10,828 bases of DNA from Sphingobium sp. (GCA_020051025.1 JAGVJS010000326.1:1-10828), one strand, 5' to 3'; numbered from the stretch's first letter, positions 1 to 6,608 are shown. Made by a program: numbers and translations. The notes: generated from the letters alone by a model not told the origin.

Positions 1-327
1 AAGGCCGCCGCGCGTCACCGTGGACTGCGACGCCTCGCGATAATTTTTGCCGAAACCGGGCGCGATCGATCCGCCGCTGAGCGGCTGGCCGACGCGGGCA
101 ACCGCGCTGCCCCGGTTGAGATAATACCAGAGGAAAGCGCCGGTCGCGACGCCGCTGCCGGCATGGGTGCGGCAATTGCTATCCTCCACCCGGCGACCCT
201 GCGCATCGCGGCAGACGCGGACGTCGCTGTTGGCAGTGTCGGGTTCGCGTGAACAGCCGGTGGCGAGCAGGGCGGCCGCTACGGCGGAGGTGATCGGCAG
301 GACGCGCCGGTCGAATTTCTGGGTCAT
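1..327 (-). CDS. Small lipoprotein, 3' part missing (weakly YgiB/DUF1190-like tail)
   Basis: The frame opens at ATG 327 and is still open at base 1, so only the first 109 residues are visible. The N-terminus has basic residues (K4, R7, R8), a hydrophobic stretch and a lipobox-like LATGC with Cys24, which predicts a signal peptidase II lipoprotein; the -3 residue is Ala, which is less typical. The mature part has two more cysteines (in VCRDAQG and SNCRTH), an aromatic FLWYYLNRG segment, and a Gly/Ser-rich tail reaching STVTRGGL. A TVTRGG motif also occurs near the C-terminus of the enterobacterial YgiB family, so a distant relation is possible, but this rests on a short motif. No clear Shine-Dalgarno precedes ATG 327. 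Function unknown. It lies downstream of the M28 gene on the same strand, with a predicted terminator between them. Confidence 0.6.
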   Translation of the reverse strand, partial: MTQKFDRRVLPITSAVAAALLATGCSREPDTANSDVRVCRDAQGRRVEDSNCRTHAGSGVATGAFLWYYLNRGSAVARVGQPLSGGSIAPGFGKNYREASQSTVTRGGL

Positions 328-354
328 GCAGCCAGTATAAACAGGAAGATGAAA

Positions 355-386
355 GGCTGGCGACAGTCTTTTGCCCGTCGCCAGCC
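355..386 (-). terminator. Hairpin terminator behind the M28 peptidase gene
   Basis: GGCTGGCGAC (355-364) and GTCGCCAGCC (377-386) form a perfect 10-bp stem with a 12-base loop. Read on the minus strand, the stem is followed by TTTC, a short T-run. It starts 22 bases beyond the M28 stop codon and before the downstream lipoprotein gene, so it probably ends the M28 transcript. The T-tract is weak, so termination may be partial. Confidence 0.6.
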
Positions 387-408
387 CTGACCGCTACTTA
401 TCGGCTCG

Positions 409-2070
409 TTACTTGCCCGCCCGATCCTTGTCGCGGATGGCGCGGAATTCGTCGCCCTCGACCCAGTTGGGCCAGTCGGTCGTGGTCGCCAGTTGACGGC
501 CGACCGTGTAATAGATTTTCAGATCGGCGGCGATGCCGGTCCAGTCCCAATTGGGATCATATTCGTCCTTGGGGCCGTGATAGCGGTTCTTGGTATAATC
601 TTCCGCTGCGGCCATGCCGGCCTTGGTGCCGCCCTTCACCAGATCCTCGCCCCCTTCGAAATAGAGCATGGGCAGGCCATATTTGGCGAAGCTGAAATGG
701 TCGGAACGGTAATAATAGCCCTTTTCCGGCGTCGGTTCGGTGGTGGCGACCCGGCCCTCCGCGGCAAGCGCGCGGTCGAGATAGGCGTCCAGTTGCGACT
801 TGCCCTTGCCGATGACGACGACATTCTTGGCAAGGCCGGCAACGCTGAGCGCGTCCATATTCACGCCGCCCACCGTCTTGGCGAACGGGAAGACCGGGTT
901 TTTGCCATAATAGGCCGAACCCAGCAGGCCCGATTCCTCGCCCGTCACGGCCAGGAAAACCTGGCTGCGGTCGGTCGGACCGGCCTTTACATTGGCCTGC
1001 GCCAGCGCGACCAGCGCGGCGGTGCCGGTGGCATTGTCGACCGCACCGTTGCAGATGTCGTCGCCGTCCGGCGCTGCCTCGCAACGGCCCAGATGATCCC
1101 AATGCGCGCTGTACAGCACATATTCGTCCGGCCGCGTCTTGCCGGGCAACAGGGCGACGACATTCTTGGAACTATGTTTGCGCAGATCGTTGTCGAACGA
1201 GAGGTTGGCCTTCACGCCAGCCAGCGGCACGGCCTTGAAACCGGGCTTCTTGGCGGCGGCCATCTGGGCGTTCAGGTCCAGCCCTGCGCTGGCGAAGAGG
1301 GCAGCAGCCTTGTCCTTTTGGATCCAGCCGATCGCGGCGCTCTGGTCGGCATTGCCGTTGGCGCTGTCGGCGACATGCTGCGCGCCGGTCCAACTCGACT
1401 GGACGACGTTCCAGCCATAGGCGGCCGGCACTGTGTCATGCACGATGATCGCGGCGGCGGCGCCCTGCCGCGCGGCTTCCTCGAACTTGTAGGTCCAGCG
1501 GCCATAATAGGTCATGGCGCGGCCGTTGAACGGGCCGGTCAGCCCTTCCGTCTCATAATCCGGGTCATTGACCAGGATGACGACCGTTTTGCCCTTCACG
1601 TCCAGACCGGCATAGTCGTTCCAGCCCTTTTCCGGCGCATTGATGCCATATCCGACGAAAACGACCGGGCTGTCCTTCACCGCGATATGCTTTTGCGTGG
1701 TGCGATAGGTGCCGGCGACCATTTCCGCGCCATAGGCGGCGCTGACATCAGCCTTGCCGCCGGTGAAGGTCAACGGCGATACATTTTTCGCGGTGATCTC
1801 GACCAGCGGCACGTCCTGGAACCAGCTGCCATTATTGCCGGGCTTCAGGCCCAGCTTCTCGAACTCGGCGGACAGCAGGGCCAGCGTCTTTTCCTCACCG
1901 GCGGAGCCGGGCGCGCGCCCTTCATACGCGTCGGACGACAGTTGCTCGACCAGCCGCTTCATCGTGTCGATCGACGGCTGGCCGGCGGTGGTGGACGGCT
2001 TGTCGGTGCCCTCGGTCGAGCAGCCCGTCAAGGCAAGGATGGCGGCGATCGCCGCGATAGAAGCGCGCAT
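409..2070 (-). CDS. Secreted M28-family zinc metallopeptidase (aminopeptidase) lipoprotein
   Basis: 553 residues from ATG 2070. I prefer this start to the upstream ATG at 2112 because it gives a clean signal peptide with lipobox LTGC (Cys17) and has AAGGGA about 6 bases ahead. The product should be exported and lipid-anchored, acting in the periplasm or at the outer membrane. A PA-type inserted domain lies around residues 130-250 (VVFVGYGINAP, GAAAAIIVHD). The co-catalytic zinc site of family M28 is complete by motif: His323 and Asp325 in SAHWDHLG, bridging Asp345 in GAVDNATG, general base Glu378 with ligand Glu379 in VTGEESGLLG, Asp406 in GGVNMDAL, and His458 in YYRSDHFSF. Family knowledge: such enzymes remove N-terminal residues from peptides. 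The exact substrate is not readable from sequence. The gene is divergent from an S9 peptidase, suggesting shared peptide scavenging. Confidence 0.92.
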   Translation of the reverse strand: MRASIAAIAAILALTGCSTEGTDKPSTTAGQPSIDTMKRLVEQLSSDAYEGRAPGSAGEEKTLALLSAEFEKLGLKPGNNGSWFQDVPLVEITAKNVSPLTFTGGKADVSAAYGAEMVAGTYRTTQKHIAVKDSPVVFVGYGINAPEKGWNDYAGLDVKGKTVVILVNDPDYETEGLTGPFNGRAMTYYGRWTYKFEEAARQGAAAAIIVHDTVPAAYGWNVVQSSWTGAQHVADSANGNADQSAAIGWIQKDKAAALFASAGLDLNAQMAAAKKPGFKAVPLAGVKANLSFDNDLRKHSSKNVVALLPGKTRPDEYVLYSAHWDHLGRCEAAPDGDDICNGAVDNATGTAALVALAQANVKAGPTDRSQVFLAVTGEESGLLGSAYYGKNPVFPFAKTVGGVNMDALSVAGLAKNVVVIGKGKSQLDAYLDRALAAEGRVATTEPTPEKGYYYRSDHFSFAKYGLPMLYFEGGEDLVKGGTKAGMAAAEDYTKNRYHGPKDEYDPNWDWTGIAADLKIYYTVGRQLATTTDWPNWVEGDEFRAIRDKDRAGK

Positions 2071-2109
2071 GGGATTTCCCTTTTTATTTTGCGAATGTGC
2101 GGGTGATGC

Positions 2110-2121
2110 CATCGCGCGATG
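2110..2121. promoter_or_regulatory. Palindrome in the M28/S9 divergent gap, possible operator
   Basis: CATCGCGCGATG is a perfect 12-base palindrome, and it is overlapped by two direct copies of GATGCCA (2105-2111 and 2118-2124). It lies 40 bases upstream of the M28 start and 87 bases upstream of the S9 start. The position would suit a regulator of either gene. The motif is also GC-rich and could arise by chance, so this is a weak call. A TTGACA sits at 2159-2164 on the plus strand, but I find no good -10 at the right distance. Confidence 0.25.
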
Positions 2122-2181
2122 CCAAGGGCAAGCGAGGGTGATTGCCTTTGCCTCCAGCTTGACATAGCCATAGGAATTTAC

Positions 2182-2207
2182 GGGGTTTTAGGGGGATTTT
2201 CAGGGGG
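2182..2207 (+). promoter_or_regulatory. G-run leader directly before the S9 peptidase start
   Basis: Three G-runs (GGGG at 2182, GGGGG at 2191, GGGGG at 2202) separated by T-rich spacers run straight into the ATG at 2208, followed by one more GG. Both AGGGGG copies resemble Shine-Dalgarno sites. The first is 12 bases from ATG 2208, and the second is 12 bases from ATG 2220 and touches ATG 2208. The repetition makes the true start ambiguous. A two-tier or three-run RNA G-structure over the start is possible but unproven. Confidence 0.4.
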
Positions 2208-4178
2208 ATGGCTATTATCATGAAGGCTGTGCTGGCTTTGCTGGCGACGGGCGTGGCGCAGGGCGCGCTGGCGCAGGGGCAGCCAGATGCGCTCGCCAAG
2301 GCATTTGGCGCGCGGGAGACGGTAATTTCTGCCAGTTTGTCGCCCGATGGGCAGAGCATTGCCCTCGTTGCAGCCGGGGCAGGACGTACGACGCAAACCT
2401 ATGTTCTGGAAGCGAAGGAAGGCGCAGAACCCAAGGTCGTTGCCTCTTCCACCGGAAAGCCCGAATATCTTAATCGATGCGACTGGGTGTCGGCCGACCG
2501 GCTTGCCTGCCAGATTTTTGGAGCGCAGCGCTACGGTGACGATGTTTACGGCTTTAGCAACGTCTTCGGGGTCGATGTGGCTGGCGGCAACATCAAATTG
2601 CTGAGTCAGCGGCGTGGCCAAAATGCCCTGTCCTTCGATTTGCGCGGCGGCGAGATTGTCGATCTGCTGCCGGGCGAGGACGGAGCGATTCTGATGTCCC
2701 GATCCTATGTGCCCGAAGCCAAGATCGGCAGCCTGATCGAAAAGCGGTTGGAAGGTCTGGGCGTGGATCGTATCGACACGCGCAGCGGTGCGGCCAAGCG
2801 GATCGAAGCGCCGCAGGCTCAGGCGATCGATTATGTGTCCGATGGCCATGGTAATGTGCGCATCATGGGTGTGCAGGATGTCAAAGGCACCGGCTATGCC
2901 AGCGGCAACTATAAATTCCTGTATCGTCCGCAGGGCAAGAGTGGATGGAGCGAACTGTCTGTCTATCGTGTGCAGGACAATAGCGGCTTCTATCCCGTTG
3001 CGGTCGATGCAGCCAGAAATCTGGCTTATGGTTATGAAAAGACGAATGGACGCGACGCACTGGTCACGGTCGCTCTCGACCCGGGACTGGAAAAGAAGCT
3101 GTTGTTCGCCCATCCGCAGGTGGACGTCACCGGCCTGATCAGGGTTGGGCGCGACCAGCGTGTCGTCGGCGCCAGTTTCGTCACCGATCGTCGACAGGCC
3201 ATGTATTTCGATGAACAGGTGGCCGCCCTGATCAAGTCGCTGGGCAAGGCGCTTGGCGGCAAGGCCGTGCATATCGGCGATATGAGCAGCGATGGCCAGC
3301 GCGCGCTGGTCTGGGCGGGCAGCGACCTTGATCCCGGCCAATATTATCTGTTCGACCGGACGGCGCGGAAATTGTCCCCGGTGATGCCGGATCGGCCCGA
3401 ACTGGCGGGCCATACCCTCGCGACGATGCAGTCGGTCATTTACAAGGCGGCGGATGGCACCAGCATTCCCGCTTATCTGACGCTGCCCCCGGGCAAGGAA
3501 GGCGCTAAGGGGCTGCCGGCCATCGTCATGCCCCATGGCGGACCAGAGTCTCGTGACGAATGGGGTTTTGACTGGATGGCGCAATATTATGCGGTGCGCG
3601 GCTTTGCCGTCATCCAGCCGCAATTTCGCGGCTCCACGGGCTTTGGCGAACAATGGATGATGCGCAATGCCTTCCACGCTTGGCGGACCGCCATCGGCGA
3701 CATTGCCGATGCGGGACGCTGGCTGGTGGCGCAGGGTATTGCCGATCCCGCAAAACTCACCATCGCAGGCTGGTCCTATGGGGGATATGCCGCTTTGCAG
3801 GTACAGGCGATTGATCCCGGCCTGTTCAAGGCGATCGTGGCGATTGCCCCGCTCACGGATATTGGCGACTGGATGCGCCGGACGCGCTGGAGCAGCAATT
3901 TCCTGGTGGAACAGCAACGTGTAGGCACTGACACGGTCCAGGCATCACCCGTCAGCCACGCATCCGCCTTTCGCGCGCCCGTGCTGATGTTCCACGGCAC
4001 GGACGACAACAATGTCGATATCAGCCAGGCAAGGATCATGCAGGCCAGGCTGGAAGGCGCGGGCAAGCGCAGCCGACTGATCGTCTATGACGGGCTGACC
4101 CATAATCTCAACGACAGCGATGCGCGCGCCGACATGCTACAGCAGAGCGCCGACTTCCTGCTCGCGGCCGGCAAGTAA
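2208..4178 (+). CDS. Secreted S9-family (prolyl oligopeptidase-like) serine peptidase
   Basis: 656 residues from ATG 2208; ATG 2220 is an equally plausible start, removing only four residues. Residues 5-23 form a signal peptide with a cleavage-like ALAQ, so the enzyme is likely periplasmic. Residues about 35-400 are a divergent beta-propeller-like region, with repeated strand motifs such as ISASLSPDGQSIALV and IGDMSSDGQRALVW. Residues about 410-655 form the alpha/beta-hydrolase catalytic domain. Its triad is Ser523 in AGWSYGGYAAL, Asp600 in HGTDDNNV (aligned by eye with DPP4) and His632 in DGLTHNLN. MPHGGP at 441 matches the usual S9 oxyanion-region strand. Family knowledge: S9 enzymes cleave short peptides, often after Pro or Ala; specificity cannot be read here. 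The gene ends at a strong terminator and is monocistronic by layout. Confidence 0.92.
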   Translation: MAIIMKAVLALLATGVAQGALAQGQPDALAKAFGARETVISASLSPDGQSIALVAAGAGRTTQTYVLEAKEGAEPKVVASSTGKPEYLNRCDWVSADRLACQIFGAQRYGDDVYGFSNVFGVDVAGGNIKLLSQRRGQNALSFDLRGGEIVDLLPGEDGAILMSRSYVPEAKIGSLIEKRLEGLGVDRIDTRSGAAKRIEAPQAQAIDYVSDGHGNVRIMGVQDVKGTGYASGNYKFLYRPQGKSGWSELSVYRVQDNSGFYPVAVDAARNLAYGYEKTNGRDALVTVALDPGLEKKLLFAHPQVDVTGLIRVGRDQRVVGASFVTDRRQAMYFDEQVAALIKSLGKALGGKAVHIGDMSSDGQRALVWAGSDLDPGQYYLFDRTARKLSPVMPDRPELAGHTLATMQSVIYKAADGTSIPAYLTLPPGKEGAKGLPAIVMPHGGPESRDEWGFDWMAQYYAVRGFAVIQPQFRGSTGFGEQWMMRNAFHAWRTAIGDIADAGRWLVAQGIADPAKLTIAGWSYGGYAALQVQAIDPGLFKAIVAIAPLTDIGDWMRRTRWSSNFLVEQQRVGTDTVQASPVSHASAFRAPVLMFHGTDDNNVDISQARIMQARLEGAGKRSRLIVYDGLTHNLNDSDARADMLQQSADFLLAAGK

Positions 4179-4232
4179 CAGAAGAGAGAAGGCCGCACAC
4201 TTCCTCCTCTTTACCACAATCATCGTCCAAAG

Positions 4233-4266
4233 AAAAAGGGCGGCTCCTTGCGGGGCCGCCCTTTTT
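4233..4266. terminator. Bidirectional Rho-independent terminator between the S9 gene and rpsD
   Basis: AAAAAGGGCGGC (4233-4244) and GCCGCCCTTTTT (4255-4266) are perfectly complementary over 12 bp around a 10-base loop. Each strand has a GC-rich stem followed by five T residues, so it can end both the plus-strand S9 transcript and the minus-strand rpsD transcript, whose stop codon is 22 bases away. Confidence 0.92.
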
Positions 4267-4288
4267 GTAACTCTGTTCGGAAAACCGA

Positions 4289-4903
4289 TTAGCGCGAATA
4301 GAATTCGACGACCAGATTCGGTTCCATTTTCACCGGGTAGGGCACTTCGTCCAGCGTCGGAACGCGGACATAGGTGACCTTGGTGGCGCCATCGGGCGAC
4401 ACATAGTCGGGGATGTCACGCTCGGGCAGGCTCTGTGCTTCCAGAACCAGCGCCATTTCCTGCGCCTTCTTGCCCAGGGTGATTTCGTCGCCCGGCTTCA
4501 CCAGACGCGAGGCGATGTTGCACTTCACGCCGTTCACATAGATGTGGCCGTGCGAAACGATCTGGCGGGCCGAGAAGATGGTCGGCGCGAACTTGGCGCG
4601 GTACACGACAGCGTCCAGGCGGCGTTCCAGCAGGCCGATCAGGTTCTGGCCGGTGTCGCCCTTCATGCGGCTGGCTTCGAAATAGTTCTTCTTGAACTGC
4701 TTTTCGGTGATGTCGCCGTAGTAACCCTTCAGCTTCTGCTTGGCGCGCAGCTGGATGCCGTAGTCCGACATCTTGCCCTTGCGGCGCTGGCCGTGCTGAC
4801 CGGGACCATATTCGCGCTTGTTGACAGGCGACTTGGGACGGCCCCAGATATTCTCGCCCATGCGACGGTCGAGCTTGTACTTGGCGCTGGTGCGCTTCGT
4901 CAT
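4289..4903 (-). CDS. rpsD: 30S ribosomal protein S4
   Basis: 204 residues, the normal length for alphaproteobacterial S4. S4 binds 16S rRNA early in assembly of the 30S body and, in other bacteria, can repress its own mRNA. The N-terminal region holds the diagnostic [17 protein letters not shown]; an S4 RNA-binding domain covers about residues 94-155 ([29 protein letters not shown]); the protein ends in LVVEFYSR. The zinc-binding cysteines of the C+ type are absent; the only cysteine is in VKCNIAS, so this is a C- paralogue. The start is fixed by AAGGAAG about 7 bases ahead of ATG 4903. It stands alone rather than in a ribosomal protein operon, and has a hairpin-bearing leader and its own terminator. 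Confidence 0.98.
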   Translation of the reverse strand: MTKRTSAKYKLDRRMGENIWGRPKSPVNKREYGPGQHGQRRKGKMSDYGIQLRAKQKLKGYYGDITEKQFKKNYFEASRMKGDTGQNLIGLLERRLDAVVYRAKFAPTIFSARQIVSHGHIYVNGVKCNIASRLVKPGDEITLGKKAQEMALVLEAQSLPERDIPDYVSPDGATKVTYVRVPTLDEVPYPVKMEPNLVVEFYSR

Positions 4904-4934
4904 GATACTTCCTTTGAACTGCTTTTAACGTCTG

Positions 4935-4983
4935 TTCACTCTCCTGATCCGAAAACCGGTTCCCACTTTTCGGGGAGAGTGAA
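4935..4983. repeat. Extended hairpin / palindromic repeat in the rpsD leader
   Basis: TTCACTCTCC (4935-4944) pairs perfectly with GGAGAGTGAA (4974-4983). Inside it, CCGAAAA (4949-4955) pairs with TTTTCGG (4967-4973), with a TGAT bulge on one side and the loop CCGGTTCCCAC. The core CCGAAAACCGGTTCCCAC, closed by TTTTCGG, resembles a short palindromic repeat I recall from many alphaproteobacterial genomes. It lies 32 bases upstream of the rpsD start. It may be a dispersed repeat, a transcript-stabilising stem or a site for S4 feedback; the sequence does not decide between these. Confidence 0.6.
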
Positions 4984-5080
4984 TGTTGCTCCCGGTATCG
5001 CCTGCTTTCCATATTGCGTTTGTGCGCTCAGGGGCAGGGCCACCGCTTCACCGGGATGCGGAGCCAATTGCGAAGGCGCG

Positions 5081-5109
5081 CCTATGACCATGTGACGGTT
5101 GCATGTCAA
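5081..5109 (-). promoter_or_regulatory. Candidate sigma70-type promoter for rpsD
   Basis: On the minus strand, TTGACA (rc of 5104-5109), preceded by C, is followed after exactly 17 bases by CATAGG (rc of 5081-5086). The -35 is perfect; the -10 matches TATAAT at only three of six positions, as is common in GC-rich alphaproteobacteria. Use of this promoter would give rpsD a leader of about 170 bases containing the hairpin at 4935-4983. Confidence 0.35.
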
Positions 5110-5160
5110 GCACTGACTGGCCCTCGACAGGTCCGGCAGGGCAGCTTAAATCCCGCGCGC

Positions 5161-5457
5161 ATGAACCCAGACAGCTATACCAGCATGACAGAGGTGCGCG
5201 CAGGCGTCGACGAACTAGATCGCCAGTTGGTCGCCCTGCTCGGCCAGCGTTTCGCCCATATGCGCGCCGCCGCCCGGATCAAGCCCAATCGCAGCGCGGT
5301 ACGCGACGAAGCGCGCAAGCGGCAGGTGATCGATCAGGCGGCGGCAGAGGCCGATCGGATCGGCGCGCCGGCGGACGTGATCGCCGACCTGTGGGAACAA
5401 CTGGTCGAAGCGTCGATCGCCTATGAAATGGCGGAATATGACCGGACGCGGGGGTAA
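5161..5457 (+). CDS. Chorismate mutase, AroQ class (type II), PchB-like
   Basis: 98 residues from ATG 5161, the length of a stand-alone AroQ domain. It converts chorismate to prephenate, the first step towards Phe and Tyr, in the cytoplasm. The all-helical fold shows as a long first helix (VRAGVDELDRQLVALLGQR), the linker RIKPNRSAVRD, and two more helices ending in EYDRTRG. By eye against Pseudomonas PchB, Arg13, Arg30 and Lys41 fall on its substrate-binding Arg14, Arg31 and Lys42, and Glu89 falls on its Gln90. Glu at that place is also known in some chorismate mutases. Isochorismate-pyruvate lyase activity cannot be excluded, but no siderophore genes are nearby. The frame stays open upstream of 5161, but that extension looks non-coding. 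Shine-Dalgarno is weak; ATG 5185 is an alternative start. It converges with trmJ, 12 bases away, without an obvious terminator. Confidence 0.85.
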   Translation: MNPDSYTSMTEVRAGVDELDRQLVALLGQRFAHMRAAARIKPNRSAVRDEARKRQVIDQAAAEADRIGAPADVIADLWEQLVEASIAYEMAEYDRTRG

Positions 5458-5469
5458 AGCGAGGGTAAC

Positions 5470-6213
5470 TTAACGCTCCCGCGGCCGGTTGAGGTGGGAC
5501 AGGACGCCGCGCAGCGTTCGCACCTCCAGATGGTTCCAGCCCGGCTTGGTCAGCAGGTTGCGCAGCGTCAGCTTGGTTGCGGGCGCGCGGTCGGGCGGGA
5601 AGAAATAGCCGACCTTTTCCAGCAGCGTGTTGAGCTGCTCGATCATCCCTTCCAGTTCGACCTGCGGCGCGGGTTCGCCCAGCTCGGTGACTGTGGGCTG
5701 CGCCAGATGGGCATTTTTCGACCATTCATAAGCGCAGAGGATCACCGCCTGCGCGAGGTTGAGCGACCCGAATTCCGGGTTGATCGGCACGGTCAGGATC
5801 TTGCGGGCGACCGCGACATCCTCCGTCTCCAGCCCTGACCGCTCCGGTCCGAAGACATAGGCGGCACGGCCCTGCGCGGTGTGGATTTCGCGCGCGGCCT
5901 CTTCCGGGGTCACGACCGGCTTGGTTACGCCGCGCTTGCGCACCGTGGTGGCATAGACATGGGCGCAGTCCGCGACCGCATCGGCCAGCGTCTCGAACAC
6001 TTCCGCCTTGTCCAGAATGAAATCTGCGCCAGCGGCGGCCGGACCCGCATCGGGGTTGGGCCAGCCGTCGCGGGGGGTGACCAGCCGCATTTCGGTCAGC
6101 CCGAAATTCAGCATGGCCCGCGCAGCCTTCCCGATATTCTCGCCCAGTTGCGGGCGGACCAGAACGATGACGGGGGGGAGGGGGGAGGTGTTCATGAGAC
6201 CGTTCTTTTCCAT
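5470..6213 (-). CDS. trmJ: tRNA/rRNA methyltransferase of the TrmJ (SpoU/TrmH, SPOUT) family
   Basis: 247 residues from an internal ATG at 6213, the usual length of TrmJ, which 2'-O-methylates nucleotide 32 of certain tRNAs using S-adenosylmethionine. The three SPOUT motifs are present: motif 1 PQLGENIGKAARAMLNFG (21-38), with Asn26 and Arg32; motif 2 FGPERSGL (121-128); and motif 3 VPINPEFGSLNLAQAV (142-157), which builds the cofactor knot. The C-terminal helices (EGMIEQLNTLLEKVGYF, LRNLLTKPGW) match the TrmJ dimer extension. An AGGAGG lies at 6216-6221, but only 2 bases before ATG 6213 and 20 before ATG 6195, so the exact start is unsure. It still argues that trmJ has its own ribosome entry despite the open frame with the upstream GIY-YIG domain. 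A related target such as rRNA cannot be excluded. Confidence 0.9.
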   Translation of the reverse strand: MEKNGLMNTSPLPPVIVLVRPQLGENIGKAARAMLNFGLTEMRLVTPRDGWPNPDAGPAAAGADFILDKAEVFETLADAVADCAHVYATTVRKRGVTKPVVTPEEAAREIHTAQGRAAYVFGPERSGLETEDVAVARKILTVPINPEFGSLNLAQAVILCAYEWSKNAHLAQPTVTELGEPAPQVELEGMIEQLNTLLEKVGYFFPPDRAPATKLTLRNLLTKPGWNHLEVRTLRGVLSHLNRPRER

Positions 6214-6549
6214 GACCTCCTCTTCCGTTCGCCCTGAGCGAAGTCGAAGGGCGTCACTGAGCGAAGGCGAAGTGTGTGAAATGGCAGCAGATTTGAGTTT
6301 TTGCCAGTTGCCGGCGATCAAGGCTTCCTTCTTTTTCCTCGACCAGCCCTTGATCTGGACTTCGCTTTCCATCGCCTCTGCGCGAGTCCCAAACTCTTGG
6401 GACCACATGAGTTCGACGGGTCGGCGTTCAGATGTATAGCCCTTGATGGCACCTGATTGATGAGCGGCAAAGCGTGTTTCAAGATCGTCGGTATGGCCGG
6501 TATAATAGGAACCGTCGGCGCATCTCAAAATGTAGCTGTAGAAGGCCAT
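5470..6549 (-). CDS. GIY-YIG nuclease domain in one open frame with TrmJ
   Basis: From ATG 6549 the frame runs 359 residues to the trmJ stop with no stop between. Residues 1-88 are a complete compact GIY-YIG domain of the UvrC/YhbQ type: YSYIL (4-8), YTG (16-18), Arg26 in LETRFAAH, and metal-binding Glu63 in ESEVQIKGWSRKKKEAL. Family knowledge: such domains nick DNA; small stand-alone members have poorly known roles. Residues about 92-108 (SDALRLRSGRT) are the translation of a REP-like repeat (6225-6275), not a conserved domain. From residue 113 the frame is TrmJ. Probably the GIY-YIG gene lost its own stop to the repeat, and both a fused protein and separately started TrmJ are made. The upstream Shine-Dalgarno (GAGG, 12 bases off) is weak. 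The repeat copies on both sides suggest insertion between nrdR and trmJ. Confidence 0.75.
   Translation of the reverse strand: MAFYSYILRCADGSYYTGHTDDLETRFAAHQSGAIKGYTSERRPVELMWSQEFGTRAEAMESEVQIKGWSRKKKEALIAGNWQKLKSAAISHTSPSLSDALRLRSGRTEEEVMEKNGLMNTSPLPPVIVLVRPQLGENIGKAARAMLNFGLTEMRLVTPRDGWPNPDAGPAAAGADFILDKAEVFETLADAVADCAHVYATTVRKRGVTKPVVTPEEAAREIHTAQGRAAYVFGPERSGLETEDVAVARKILTVPINPEFGSLNLAQAVILCAYEWSKNAHLAQPTVTELGEPAPQVELEGMIEQLNTLLEKVGYFFPPDRAPATKLTLRNLLTKPGWNHLEVRTLRGVLSHLNRPRER
6225..6275. repeat. REP-like repeat pair, left side of the GIY-YIG gene
   Basis: Two tandem related units: one at 6225-6252, containing CCTGAGCGAAGTCGAAGG, and one at 6254-6275, with CTGAGCGAAGGCGAAG. GCCCT and AGGGC close the first unit into a small imperfect hairpin. 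The element is read through in the GIY-YIG/TrmJ frame and touches the trmJ Shine-Dalgarno. This sequence type is familiar as an interspersed sphingomonad repeat, from memory and not from a search. Confidence 0.75.
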
Positions 6550-6561
6550 GTTGTGTTTTCA

Positions 6562-6608
6562 CCTCGCTTCGCTCGGTTCTGGCCTTCGACTTCGCTCAGG
6601 CCGAACGG
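6562..6608. repeat. REP-like repeat pair, right side of the GIY-YIG gene, inverted
   Basis: CCTTCGACTTCGCTCAGG and the bases after it (6583-6608) are the reverse complement of 6225-6250, with 25 of 26 bases identical. Next to it, CCTCGCTTCGCTCGG (6562-6576) is a degenerate second unit in the same orientation. It fills most of the 81-base gap between the nrdR stop and the GIY-YIG start. Confidence 0.75.

Noticed and set aside
493..2106. 537-codon open frame antisense to the M28 gene
   Set aside because: The opposite strand has a full set of M28 catalytic motifs and a signal peptide. The antisense product is compositionally odd and matches no family I know, as expected for a high-GC shadow frame.
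2178..3917. 579-codon open frame antisense to the S9 peptidase gene
   Set aside because: It is a shadow of a gene with an intact Ser/Asp/His triad. It has no recognisable domain or convincing start signal.
5014..5160. N-terminal extension of chorismate mutase upstream of ATG 5161
   Set aside because: The extension is rich in Gly, Arg and Thr without family similarity, and would overlap the rpsD promoter region. The AroQ domain fits the start at 5161.
5440..5485. Possible terminator between chorismate mutase and trmJ (GCGGGGG and CTCCCGC)
   Set aside because: The pairing has a mismatch, overlaps both coding ends and lacks a T-tract on either strand.
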